A stretch of DNA of 64,000 bases, taken from NCBI RefSeq assembly GCF_015674855.1, contig NZ_JADMLG010000010.1, forward strand, positions 186,001 to 250,000, given 5' to 3'. This document shows, in pieces, positions 23,907-33,361 of this stretch. Within the stretch, counting starts at the first letter, position 1. Each line of letters starts with the position of its first letter. The position numbers were made by a program, and so were the translations under genes. This stretch comes from Nocardia bovistercoris. Lineage in GTDB: Bacteria; Actinomycetota; Actinomycetes; Mycobacteriales; Mycobacteriaceae. The notes beneath the pieces are model-generated. The model was not told the origin of the DNA. It saw only the letters and a program-made list of their open reading frames with translations, and made no database searches.

Positions 23907-26900
23907 CCGACCGCCTCGATCCACTGGCCGCCGCCGCCGATATCGAGTCGAGCTACAAGCGCTACCTGAAAACGCTGATCGCGCCGCGTGATCCGGCGCT
24001 CGCTGCGGAATTCGATCATCGGATCGACGCGACCACCATGCTGACCAAGGGGCCACTGCTCGAACTCACGCCCCCTTACGAGCCCGGCGCCTCACTCGCC
24101 GATCTGATCGCCGAGGGGGTGTTGCATCCGGGATTCGCGGAGTTCGAATCCGAGAAGTTGTCGCTGGATCGTCCGCTCTACCGGCATCAGGAGACCGCGG
24201 TGCGCAAGGCGGTCGCGGGCCGCAACCTGGTCGTGAGTACCGGTACCGGTTCGGGAAAGACCGAGAGTTTCCTGTTGCCCATCTTCAACGCCCTGGTCGC
24301 CGAGAAGGCCGCTGGCACACTGGGACCCGGCGTGCGCGCGCTGCTGCTCTATCCGATGAACGCGCTGGCCAACGACCAGCTCGGCCGCTTGCGTGAGCTG
24401 TTGGCGAACTCACCCGAGATCACCTTCGGTCGCTACACGGGCGAGACCCGCCAGGATCGCCGCGATGCCGAAACCGTTTTCCGCGCGATGTATCCAGGCC
24501 GCGAACGCCTGCCCAATGAACTGCTCAGCCGAGACGAGATGCGGGACAGGCCGCCACATATCCTGCTGACCAACTACGCGATGCTCGAATACCTGTTGCT
24601 GCGTCCTCTCGACATCGAACTCTTCGACGGCGAATACCGGGACACCTGGCGTTTCATCGCCTTGGACGAAGCCCACGTCTACGACGGCGCTCAGGGCGGC
24701 GAGGTGGCGCTGTTGTTGCGCAGGCTCCGCGACCGGGTCGCAGGCTCGCGGTCGGTTCAGTGCATCGCGACCTCGGCGTCGTTGACGGGGACGGGCGAGG
24801 CGAATCAGGGCCGCGAGGCGACGGATTTCGCGCGCAAACTGTTCGACCAGGCGTTCGAGTTCGTCGCCGATGACCCGTCGCGTCAGGATCTGGTCACCGC
24901 GACGCGGTTGGGCAGCCGTGCCGAGTCGACCTGGACCATCACCGATGAGCAATTGCTTCGGCTGGCAGAGCCCGACGCCGATCCGGCCGAGCTGGCGACG
25001 CATTCGCCGATCGGCGATGTCGCGGACGCGCTGCACCGGGAAAAGCGGATCGCCGCTCTGAAATCGCAGGCCAACCGTAAACCGGTGGCGGTCTCGGAAC
25101 TGGCCGAAAAACTGTGGCCGGACGACGAGTCGGCCGCGCGTAAGGTGGAGGCGCTGGTCGCGCTCGGCTCGAAGGTCTCCGACGACGCGGACCGACCGGT
25201 GCTGTCGGCTCGCTATCACCTGTTCGTCCGGTCCACCGAAGGCGCCTTCGTCTCCTTCGAAGCGGACGGCGCCCCCAAGGTGTTGCTGAGCAGGCATGAG
25301 ATCGATCCAGACACCGGGCGCGCGGTATTCGAGTTCGGCGCCTGCCATCGCTGCGGAGCGGTGCATCTGGCGGGCGAGACGAGTGAGCAGGAAGGCAGGC
25401 GGGTGTTCCGGCCCGCCGCGAGTGAGAAGGCAGTGCGCTGGCTGGTGCTCACCGACGGCGACGCGGCGAGTGTGGTCGACGAGGACGAGGCCACGCTGTC
25501 CGAGGACAAGGAATCCGAGACCGCCGCGAGCGTGCGTATGTTGTGTACCGGATGCGGCGCGTACGGTGCTCCTGCGGTGTGCGCACTCGACTGTCCCGGC
25601 GGCGCGGTCAGGGCGGTGCGCGAGCATCAGAGCCCGCAACGTGTCATGAGCACCTGCACGGAATGCGGAGCCCGTGCGCGCCAGGTCATCCGGCGTCTGC
25701 ACACCGATACCAATGCGGCGCCCGCGGTCATCACGACCGCGCTGTACCAGCACATCCCGACGGCCGACGACGCGACCGCGTTGCATGTCGGCGGCGGGCG
25801 AAAGTTGTTGATGTTCTCCGACTCTCGACAAGCGGCCGCCTTCGCCGCGCCGTATCTGGCGAGCACCTACGGAAGGCTGCTGCATCGGCGCTATCTGACC
25901 GAGGCGCTGAGCGATCCGAAGAACGCCGACGAGCCGCTGTCGGTGGAGGATCTCGCGGCCGCGGCGCGCGCGGTGGCGCGCGGTGGCGGTCACTTCGACG
26001 AACGCGCCACTCGCTCGACGATGTTACGCGAGGTCAATCCTTGGGTGATGGCCGAATTGATGTCGATGGATCAGCGCCAGTCGCTCGAGGGGCTCGGCTT
26101 GATGCGGGTGACGCTGTTCCGTCCACGCGGCGCGGCGGTCCCGAAGGGGTTCGCCGCGCTCGGGCTCTCCGAAGACGAGTTCTGGGCGCTGCTGGACGAA
26201 TTGGTGCGAACGCTGCGCGTGCAGGGCGCGATGACGCTGCTCGACGACGTGGACATCAAGGCCGCGATCTTCGAACCCCGCAATGCCGAGATCCGGATCC
26301 GCACCCGGGATTCCGATCGCAATCGGCGCATCATCAGCTGGCTGCCCGCGGGCCGGGCGGGTACCACCAACAACCGAATCCTGCTCGTGCGCAAGGTGCT
26401 GTCGGCACTCGAGGCGTCGGCGCCTGCGGAGACCGTTCTGGAGAAATGCTGGGATTTCCTGCGGGACAACGGATATGTCGTGGCCCGAACCGACAAGGTC
26501 GCGGGGGTGATCTACCAGCTGGACCACGAGCAGTTGCGACTCGGCCGCGGCATGGACAGCGCCTGGTACCAGTGCTCGGCCTGCCGCAGGCTCACCACCA
26601 ACGATATCCGCGGACTGTGCCCGCAGGGTGGCTGTGACGGCACCGTCTCGGAGTTCTCGGTGCCTGCGCCGGGCGAGGACACCAACCACTATCGCACCGT
26701 GTATCGCACGCTGGCGATGGCGCCGCTGAGCGCGCAGGAGCACACCGCGCAGTGGCAGGCCGGCGAGGCCGCCGGAATCCAACGCGATTTCGTGGACGGC
26801 AAGGTCAATGTGCTGTCGTGTTCGACCACCTTCGAACTCGGTGTCGACGTGGGTGAGTTGCAGTCGGTGATGCTGCGCAATATGCCGCCGAAGACCGCGA

Positions 26901-28843
26901 ATTACGTCCAACGGGCAGGCCGCGCCGGTCGCCGGGTGAGCGCGGCGGCCCTGGTGGTGACCTACGCCAAACGCAGTTCGCACGATCTGTCGAAGTTCCA
27001 GCAGCCGGACTCCATGATCGCGGGCGAGATGCGAATTCCGTGGATTCCCATCGAGAACGACAGGATCGGCCGACGGCACGCGCATTCGATCGCGCTGGCG
27101 GCCTACTTCCGGCTCCGCTTCGATGCCGACAAGCTCCAATGGCGGCACGCGGGTGACTTCTTCACCCCGACACCGCAGGGCGGCGATTCGGCGGCCACCC
27201 AGGTGCGGGCCTTCCTGACGCCCGTGCCGGAGGCGATCCGCCGTTCGCTGCGTGCGGCGCTGCCCGCCGCCACCGCCGCCGCGATCGACGTGGACGGCGA
27301 CGGCTGGGTGGCGCGGTTGTGCGCATTGCTCGAGGTGGCCGAACACGACATCGTCAGCGATATCGCCACCTTCGACGGTTTGATCGCGGAGGCGGTCGAG
27401 GCGGGCAAGTACGCGCTCGCCGACAGGTTGAAGCGCACGCTGCGCACCATTCGGGAACGCGCACTGCTCGGCTATCTGGCGAACAAGAACATTCTCCCGA
27501 AGTACGGATTCCCCGTCGACACCGTGGAATTGCGAACCCTGCACTGTGAGGGCACGATCGGCGACAAACTCGAACTGTCGCGCGATCTGAGCCAGGCGGT
27601 CTTCGATTACGCACCGGGCAATCAGGTGGTGGCGGGCGGCAAGGTGTGGACGTCGCGCGGGCTGCACAAGTTGCCCAAACGCGAATTGGAGGAACTGCAG
27701 TACCGGGTGTGCAAGGAATGCTCGTACTTCGAATGCGGCCATGTGCTCGACAGCACGGCGCTGTGCCCGAACTGCGACACCGCATTCGGCGCAGTCCGCC
27801 GATGTGTGCTGCCGGAGTTCGGCTTCGTCGCCGAACGTCGGCCCCAAGACGTGCGACCGGAGCCGCCGCAGCGTAGGTGGGGCGGCACGAGCTATGTCGA
27901 GCACACCGGCGATATCTCCGAGATGCCGCGCTGGACTCCCGCTCCTGGGCTCGAGGTGCGCGCGCGGGCCGGAACGCGGGCGCGGATGGCGGTTGTCAGC
28001 GACGGCGGTGGGGCCGGTTTCCAGCTCTGCCCGTGGTGCGGCTGGGCCGATGTCTACGCCGGGGGGACTTCGGTGGCGCGCGCCCACCAGCACCCGACCA
28101 CCGGCACCCCGTGCAAGGGGCGGCCGACGGTCACCTCGCTGGCGCACCGCTACGAAACCGATGTCGCCGAATTCACCTTCCGTGGCTTCGACGCAGTCAC
28201 GGCGTCGGATGAAAACTGGTTGTCGGTGCTGTACGCGCTGCTCGAGGGTGCTTCGCAGGCGCTGGAGATCAGCCGCGACGATATCGACGGCACCCTGTCC
28301 TGGAGCGCGGACGGACATCGCAGCCTGGTGCTGTTCGACACGGTGCCCGCGGGTGCGGGTGCGGCCAAACAGATCGCGACGGAATTCCGGAAGGTGGTCG
28401 AGACCGCCGCGAAACGGGTGAACTCCTGTGAATGCGGCAGGGAGACCTCGTGTTACGGATGTCTGCGGACATTCCGCAACGAACGTTTCCACGAAAAGTT
28501 GTCGCGCGATGGCGCGATGGCGGTCTTCGAGCGACTGGCCGTCCTCGACGAACCCGCCGACGCCGACCAGCCTCGCTGGGATCCCGTCGCCGTCCACAGT
28601 TCGGACGCGGTGCGCGCGCTGCTGGTCGAACTCGCCGCTCTCGGTGTGCCCGAACCCGAGATCGGTGTGGAGCAGGGCAGGCACTACTGGCCGGTGGAGA
28701 TCAGCTGGCCGCACGCGAAGGTGGTGGTGGTCGAGGGCGAGCAGCCCGAACGCGACAGCGAACTGACCGCCGACGGGTTCCACGTCGTCGCCGTCGAGGA
28801 CGCCGAGGCGGCACAGCTGCTGACTTTGCTCGTTCGACGGTGA
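23903..28843 (+). CDS. DEAH helicase with C-terminal DUF1998 (DruE/MrfA-like)
   Basis: A 1646-residue SF2 helicase of the COG1205 type. Motif I STGTGSGKTES is at about residue 112, motif II DEAH followed by VYDGAQGG near 253, motif III TSASLTG, and motif VI QRAGRAGRR near 1010. Several CxxC pairs interrupt the helicase core (CHRCG, CTGCG, CTECG, CSAC), suggesting zinc sites. The C-terminal DUF1998 region contains TVPAGAGAAKQI and the four-Cys cluster CECG...CYGC near residues 1511-1522. The last 65 residues (IGVEQ...EISWPHAKVVVVEG) resemble the end of the giant helicase at 33361-39768. DUF1998 helicases occur in Druantia, DISARM and the MrfA repair family. Coupling to the gene upstream favours a defence role. 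Confidence 0.87.
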   Translation: MTDRLDPLAAAADIESSYKRYLKTLIAPRDPALAAEFDHRIDATTMLTKGPLLELTPPYEPGASLADLIAEGVLHPGFAEFESEKLSLDRPLYRHQETAVRKAVAGRNLVVSTGTGSGKTESFLLPIFNALVAEKAAGTLGPGVRALLLYPMNALANDQLGRLRELLANSPEITFGRYTGETRQDRRDAETVFRAMYPGRERLPNELLSRDEMRDRPPHILLTNYAMLEYLLLRPLDIELFDGEYRDTWRFIALDEAHVYDGAQGGEVALLLRRLRDRVAGSRSVQCIATSASLTGTGEANQGREATDFARKLFDQAFEFVADDPSRQDLVTATRLGSRAESTWTITDEQLLRLAEPDADPAELATHSPIGDVADALHREKRIAALKSQANRKPVAVSELAEKLWPDDESAARKVEALVALGSKVSDDADRPVLSARYHLFVRSTEGAFVSFEADGAPKVLLSRHEIDPDTGRAVFEFGACHRCGAVHLAGETSEQEGRRVFRPAASEKAVRWLVLTDGDAASVVDEDEATLSEDKESETAASVRMLCTGCGAYGAPAVCALDCPGGAVRAVREHQSPQRVMSTCTECGARARQVIRRLHTDTNAAPAVITTALYQHIPTADDATALHVGGGRKLLMFSDSRQAAAFAAPYLASTYGRLLHRRYLTEALSDPKNADEPLSVEDLAAAARAVARGGGHFDERATRSTMLREVNPWVMAELMSMDQRQSLEGLGLMRVTLFRPRGAAVPKGFAALGLSEDEFWALLDELVRTLRVQGAMTLLDDVDIKAAIFEPRNAEIRIRTRDSDRNRRIISWLPAGRAGTTNNRILLVRKVLSALEASAPAETVLEKCWDFLRDNGYVVARTDKVAGVIYQLDHEQLRLGRGMDSAWYQCSACRRLTTNDIRGLCPQGGCDGTVSEFSVPAPGEDTNHYRTVYRTLAMAPLSAQEHTAQWQAGEAAGIQRDFVDGKVNVLSCSTTFELGVDVGELQSVMLRNMPPKTANYVQRAGRAGRRVSAAALVVTYAKRSSHDLSKFQQPDSMIAGEMRIPWIPIENDRIGRRHAHSIALAAYFRLRFDADKLQWRHAGDFFTPTPQGGDSAATQVRAFLTPVPEAIRRSLRAALPAATAAAIDVDGDGWVARLCALLEVAEHDIVSDIATFDGLIAEAVEAGKYALADRLKRTLRTIRERALLGYLANKNILPKYGFPVDTVELRTLHCEGTIGDKLELSRDLSQAVFDYAPGNQVVAGGKVWTSRGLHKLPKRELEELQYRVCKECSYFECGHVLDSTALCPNCDTAFGAVRRCVLPEFGFVAERRPQDVRPEPPQRRWGGTSYVEHTGDISEMPRWTPAPGLEVRARAGTRARMAVVSDGGGAGFQLCPWCGWADVYAGGTSVARAHQHPTTGTPCKGRPTVTSLAHRYETDVAEFTFRGFDAVTASDENWLSVLYALLEGASQALEISRDDIDGTLSWSADGHRSLVLFDTVPAGAGAAKQIATEFRKVVETAAKRVNSCECGRETSCYGCLRTFRNERFHEKLSRDGAMAVFERLAVLDEPADADQPRWDPVAVHSSDAVRALLVELAALGVPEPEIGVEQGRHYWPVEISWPHAKVVVVEGEQPERDSELTADGFHVVAVEDAEAAQLLTLLVRR

Positions 28844-28852
28844 ACGCCTGCG

Positions 28853-28876
28853 GAACAGAGTTTTTCAGAGCTGTTC
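28853..28876. terminator. Possible bidirectional hairpin between convergent helicase genes
   Basis: GAACAG (28853-28858) and CTGTTC (28871-28876) form a six-base stem around a 12-base loop containing five Ts. It occupies the 31-base gap between convergent genes and overlaps the stop codon of the minus-strand gene. It is weak as an intrinsic terminator. Confidence 0.3.
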
Positions 28877-31115
28877 AGCGCAGCAGTTCCGAGCGCCCGC
28901 CCGACCAGGTGACCACCAGTTCGTCGCGGGCGCGACTGGCCGCGACATACAGCAGCGACCGCTCCCGCTGCCGGGCCTCGGCCATGTCCTCCTCGGGGAT
29001 GTGGCGCAGCTGGGAACGCGACGGTACTCGGTCGCTGCCCGTGCGGGCGAGTATCGCGTAGCGGAACTCCATGCCCTTGGCGCGGTGCATCGTCAGCACT
29101 TGGACGTGGTCGGCGGTGGCCGGGTCGTCGTCGAGTACGGTCGCGGGGATGCCGCGTTGGACCAGTCCACGCGCGAGGATGTCCCGATCGGTTTTCGCTC
29201 TGGTGAGGACCGCGATATCGCCCGGCCGACTGTGCTCGGTCGCGAGCCAGCGCCCGATCCGCGCCTCGATGACGTCGAGTTCGTCGGCGGCGCTGTCGCA
29301 TTCGACCAGAGTCGGTTCGGGGCCGAGCCGCGCGGAGGTGTATCCGGCCGTGGTGTCGTGGCCTTCCTCCAGATCGCGGTACTCGCCCCCTTCGAGCAGG
29401 CCGACCGCGAAACGCAGGTTTTGCGCGGTGGTCCGGTAGTTGAGGGTCAGCCTGCTGGAGCGGGCGCCGCGGATGTTGATGCCGAGCCTGCTCAGCACGA
29501 CCGGCTGGCCGTAGATGCGTTGGTGCGGGTCCTCGGCGATGAACAGGTCGTCCGGGCCGTCGGCGACGAGTGCGCGCAGCAGCCGCCAATGGGAGGCGTG
29601 CAGGTCCTGTCCCTCGTCGACGACGACGTGGTCTGCGGGCTCCGGGTGTCCGGCGTCGGCGCGTAGGCGCAGGTGCGCGGCGGCGATGGCGACCGCCTCG
29701 GGATAGGTCAGCGACCCGTTGCGGGCCGCTTGCCTGCGGTATTCCTCGACCACACGCCAGATCTGCATGCGCTGGGTCCGTGAGACCCGCACTCCGCGCC
29801 CCGCGCGTGGCGCCCGCGCATACTCCTCGACGGTGGTGATCTCGTTGCCGAGCACCACGCTGACGTATTCCTGGGACAGGAAAGTCGGGTGGCGCAACCG
29901 CGCGTCGAGGCCGTCGCCCGCCGCCGCCGCGGCCTGTGCCCACCCGGCCTCGTTGCCGACCCGTTTGCGGCGGTGCGCGGAAAGGCCGGGCCCGAACACG
30001 GCGGCGTAGGCGGGCCCCTGATCGCCCTGCCGGACCGCGCCTGCCGCGAGCGAGTCGAGGCCGGACACGAAAACGCCCGGTGCGCCCAAGGAAGTCGCGA
30101 TGCGCACGGTGGGGTCGAGCGCTTTCAGGTCGTCTTCCAGCCCGCTCGCCAGGGTCTTGTTGAACGTGGTGAGCACGATGCGCGCGAGCGGATCGCGTCG
30201 GGCCAGCGCGCGGGTGCGGTGCAAGAGTACGACCGTCTTCCCGGTGCCCGCGCCCCCGGACAGCCGGAACGGCCCGCGCTGATCCTTCTCCGCGAATCGG
30301 CGCTGATCAGGATGCAGGAAGGTGCGCCACGCCTTGAAGTCGCCTTCTTCGAGCACCCGACGCAGTTCGTCGTTGTCGTCGACCATGGTGAACTGCATCT
30401 TGGTCGCCGGATGCTCGAGCGCGGCGAGGATCTGTTCGTTCTCGTCGAGGTCGGTGTCGACCGGGGTGTCGGTGAAGGACAGGCCGGCCCGGACGTCCTC
30501 GATGCCGTGCCCCGCAGCCAAGCCGAGGAGCGCGGTCTGCTGCCAGCTGACCTCGGTGGACCTGGCCACCTCGGCGACGCTGTCCCGATCGGTGGCGGCC
30601 AGCGCGCGGGCGGCCGTCTCCGCGTCGAGGCCGAGCCGGTCGGTGAGGTCGGCGCCGGTGAGTCCGGCGCGAGTGAGGTGGCCATCCGGTGCTGCCGCGG
30701 CCATTCTGGCCAGGTCGCCGGTGGGATCGGGCACCACGGTCCGCTTCTTGCGGTCGCCGCGCCCGTCGAGTTGTCCGACGATGCCTTCGAGCACGCCGTT
30801 GACCGGATTCACCCGAAGCGTCGACTGTTCGGCGAGTTCGGTGGCCGTGTGGTGCGGCCAAGTGCCGAGGTAGATGTAGGTGGCGTCGCCGAATTTGTCG
30901 TCGACCCGGAACATGACGGCCCGATGCTCGGCATCGATGTGGCCGACGCGCACCCGGTGGTCGGTCGCGCCATCGATACCGGTGATGTGCGCGCTCGCCG
31001 CCGCGTGGTCGGCGCGCACGCTCTCGAAGAACCGGTAGACCTTGTCGGTGACGGCGCCGTCGAGTTTCGGCATGGATCTGCTGTTGGTCGCCAACACGAC
31101 GGTCGCCGTTCCCAT
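28875..31115 (-). CDS. RelE-like domain fused to UvrD/Rep-type SF1 helicase (copy 1)
   Basis: A 746-residue protein. Residues 1 to about 120 resemble a RelE/ParE toxin fold (RVRVGHIDAEHRAVMFRV, then YIYLGTW). The helicase core contains SGGAGTGKTV (motif I), VVDEGQDLH (II), EDPHQRIYG (III), LNYRTTAQNLRFA (IV), TMHRAKGMEF (V) and VAASRARDELVVTWSG (VI), all intact. The ATG at 31115 is chosen because AAGGA precedes it and its N-terminus aligns with the paralogue upstream. An in-frame ATG at 31169, which overlaps the upstream stop, is possible. It is the last gene of the long minus-strand train. The RelE-like part probably recruits or regulates rather than acting as a free toxin; this is inferred. 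Confidence 0.88.
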   Translation of the reverse strand: MGTATVVLATNSRSMPKLDGAVTDKVYRFFESVRADHAAASAHITGIDGATDHRVRVGHIDAEHRAVMFRVDDKFGDATYIYLGTWPHHTATELAEQSTLRVNPVNGVLEGIVGQLDGRGDRKKRTVVPDPTGDLARMAAAAPDGHLTRAGLTGADLTDRLGLDAETAARALAATDRDSVAEVARSTEVSWQQTALLGLAAGHGIEDVRAGLSFTDTPVDTDLDENEQILAALEHPATKMQFTMVDDNDELRRVLEEGDFKAWRTFLHPDQRRFAEKDQRGPFRLSGGAGTGKTVVLLHRTRALARRDPLARIVLTTFNKTLASGLEDDLKALDPTVRIATSLGAPGVFVSGLDSLAAGAVRQGDQGPAYAAVFGPGLSAHRRKRVGNEAGWAQAAAAAGDGLDARLRHPTFLSQEYVSVVLGNEITTVEEYARAPRAGRGVRVSRTQRMQIWRVVEEYRRQAARNGSLTYPEAVAIAAAHLRLRADAGHPEPADHVVVDEGQDLHASHWRLLRALVADGPDDLFIAEDPHQRIYGQPVVLSRLGINIRGARSSRLTLNYRTTAQNLRFAVGLLEGGEYRDLEEGHDTTAGYTSARLGPEPTLVECDSAADELDVIEARIGRWLATEHSRPGDIAVLTRAKTDRDILARGLVQRGIPATVLDDDPATADHVQVLTMHRAKGMEFRYAILARTGSDRVPSRSQLRHIPEEDMAEARQRERSLLYVAASRARDELVVTWSGGRSELLR

Positions 31116-31165
31116 GGTGCTGTGTCCTTCCGCGCCGCGTCGGGGCGCTGTGTGTTCTCGTCCGC

Positions 31166-33361
31166 TCATCCCAGTAGTTGCGACCTGCGTCCGCTCCAGG
31201 TGACGACCAGCTCGTCGCGGGCGCGGCTGGCCGCGACGTAGAGCAGTGACCGTTCGCGCAGTTCGGCTTCGCCGCGTTCCTCGTCGGGTACCTCCGCCAG
31301 CGCGGCCTTGGCCGGCACGTGACCTTCGTCGATGCCCGCCAGGATCACCCGCGAGAATTCCATGCCCTTGGCGCGGTGCATGGTCAGCACCTGCACGTGA
31401 CCCGAGGTGATCGGGCTGTCGTCGAGCGCACGGGCCTCGACGCCGCGCTCCGCGAGGCCGCGCACGAATTGGCTGCGCTCGTTCTTGCTCCGGGTGAGCA
31501 CAGCGATGGTCGACGGGTCGACGTCGTCGGCGAGCCACGCGCGGATGGTGGCCGCCACCTTGTCCAGTTCGTCCACGGCCGAATCACAGGGCAGCGGTCG
31601 TGGCGTCGGACCGTTACGGGCCGAACGGTATTCGAGCGTGGATTCCCGCTCGCCCACCAGGTCGTGGTATTCCGCGCCGGACAGGATCCCGACGGCGAAA
31701 CGCAGGTTCTGCGCCGTGGTCCGGTAATTGAGCGTGAGTCGCCGGGAACGGCCGGTGATCTTGATGCCCATCCGGCTCAGCACCACGGGCTGACCGTAGA
31801 TGCGTTGATGCGAGTCCTCGGCGATGAACAGGTCATCGGGGCCTTCGGCGACGAGGGTGCGCAGCATCGCCCAGTGGGTCGCGTGCAGATCCTGGGCTTC
31901 GTCGACGATCACATGATCGGCCGGTCGCGGCGCACCTCGCTCGTGGGCGAGCCGCAGATGTTCGGCGGCCAGCGCGAGCACCTCGGGGAAGCTCAGGGTG
32001 CCGTCCATGCGACTGCGGCGGCGGAAGGCCTCGACGAGCTTCCACACCGCGATCCGCTGCGGCCTGCTCAACCGCACGCCACGCCCGGCCCGCGCCACCT
32101 TCACGTACTGCTCGACGGCGGTGACGCGATTGGCAAGGACCACGCTCACGTATTCGCTCTCCAGGAACGATTCGGTCGCCAGCCGCCGATCCAATCCGCT
32201 GTCTACGGTTTCGATCACCTCCCGCCACAAGCGCGAATGCTCGGTGCGCCCCGTACCGACCTCGACCATGGCGCCGAACAGCGCCTCCGCGGCGGGGCCG
32301 AGGTCGCCCCCGCGTTGCACCAGCGCGTTGGCCAGGCGGTCGACGCTGTCGACGTAGATGCCGGGTTCCCCCGGTTTCGCGGCGCGCGGCAGATCCGGGT
32401 CAAGTACGCGCAGACTGTTCTCGAGCTCCTTGGCCAGTGTCCTGTTGAACGTGGTGAGCACGATCCGAGCGCCGGGGTTACGGTCGGCGAGATTCTTCGC
32501 GCGGTGCAGGGCGACGACCGTCTTGCCGGTTCCGGCGCCTCCCGAGATACGGAACGGCCCGCTGTAGCTCTTCTCGGCGAAGGCGCGTTGTTGCGGATGC
32601 AGGAACACCCGCCAAGCGCTGAAGTCGCCGCCTTCGATGACGCGGCGCAGTTCCTCGCTGCCCTCGATATAGGTGAACTGCATCCGCGACGACGGGTGCG
32701 CGAGCGCTTCGATGATCCGATCGTCCTCGCCGAGAGCGGGATCGAGCGGCTGTTCGGCTACGACGTAGGTGGCCCTGACATCATCGATGCCCTTGCCGCA
32801 CGCCAGGTCGAACAGCGCGCTGCCCTGCCACCCGTCGGCCTCGACGGCGAGGTCGTTGATCGCGTCCTCGTCGGGGGCCGTGAGCGCGCGGGCGGCGAAG
32901 GCGGGATCGAATCCGAGTCGTTCGGTGAGGTCGGCGAGGGTGAAGCCGACACCTGCGAGGTAACCGGGCACGGGTTCGGCAGCCCGCGCCCCGGGGCGGG
33001 GCGCGACGGGAGGGGCCGCGGTCTCGGGTTCGGCGAGGATGCCCTCGAGGATCCCGTTCACCGGATTCACCCGCAGCACAGCGCGTTCGGCATAGGCGTT
33101 GGCGTCGTCGTGTTTCCACGTGCCCATGTAGATGTAGGTGGTCTCGCCCTTGTCGGGATCGATACGGAAAAGCACGGCACGGTGGTTGAGGTCGACGCGA
33201 CCGGTGCGCACCCGCGAATCGACGGCGATCCTGAGCGGTTCGATGTGCAGACCCGGTGCGGTGTGGTCGGTTTGGAGTTTGTCGAGGAAGTCGTAGACCC
33301 GGCTCTTCACCGAGCCGTCCAGCTTCCCCAATGCCTTGTTGCCCATCACGATGTTCACCAT
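31166..33361 (-). CDS. RelE-like domain fused to UvrD/Rep-type SF1 helicase (copy 2)
   Basis: A 731-residue paralogue of the next gene, with the same order of parts. The RelE-like N-terminus contains RVRTGRVDLNHRAVLFRI and YIYMGTWKHDDANAYAER. The UvrD core contains SGGAGTGKTV, VDEAQDLH, EDSHQRIYG, LNYRTTAQNLRFA, TMHRAKGMEF and VAASRARDELVVTWSG. All helicase motifs are conserved. The ATG at 33361 overlaps the stop of the giant helicase upstream (TGATG), so translation is coupled. The two copies are similar along their length but clearly diverged, pointing to an old tandem duplication kept for two functions or for a heterodimer. Confidence 0.88.
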   Translation of the reverse strand: MVNIVMGNKALGKLDGSVKSRVYDFLDKLQTDHTAPGLHIEPLRIAVDSRVRTGRVDLNHRAVLFRIDPDKGETTYIYMGTWKHDDANAYAERAVLRVNPVNGILEGILAEPETAAPPVAPRPGARAAEPVPGYLAGVGFTLADLTERLGFDPAFAARALTAPDEDAINDLAVEADGWQGSALFDLACGKGIDDVRATYVVAEQPLDPALGEDDRIIEALAHPSSRMQFTYIEGSEELRRVIEGGDFSAWRVFLHPQQRAFAEKSYSGPFRISGGAGTGKTVVALHRAKNLADRNPGARIVLTTFNRTLAKELENSLRVLDPDLPRAAKPGEPGIYVDSVDRLANALVQRGGDLGPAAEALFGAMVEVGTGRTEHSRLWREVIETVDSGLDRRLATESFLESEYVSVVLANRVTAVEQYVKVARAGRGVRLSRPQRIAVWKLVEAFRRRSRMDGTLSFPEVLALAAEHLRLAHERGAPRPADHVIVDEAQDLHATHWAMLRTLVAEGPDDLFIAEDSHQRIYGQPVVLSRMGIKITGRSRRLTLNYRTTAQNLRFAVGILSGAEYHDLVGERESTLEYRSARNGPTPRPLPCDSAVDELDKVAATIRAWLADDVDPSTIAVLTRSKNERSQFVRGLAERGVEARALDDSPITSGHVQVLTMHRAKGMEFSRVILAGIDEGHVPAKAALAEVPDEERGEAELRERSLLYVAASRARDELVVTWSGRRSQLLG

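Noticed and set aside
31115..31169. Alternative ATG at 31169 for UvrD copy 1, overlapping the upstream stop
   Set aside because: Possible by ATGA coupling, but the 18 added residues have no counterpart in the paralogue, and the ATG at 31115 has an AAGGA ribosome binding site. It remains an open alternative.
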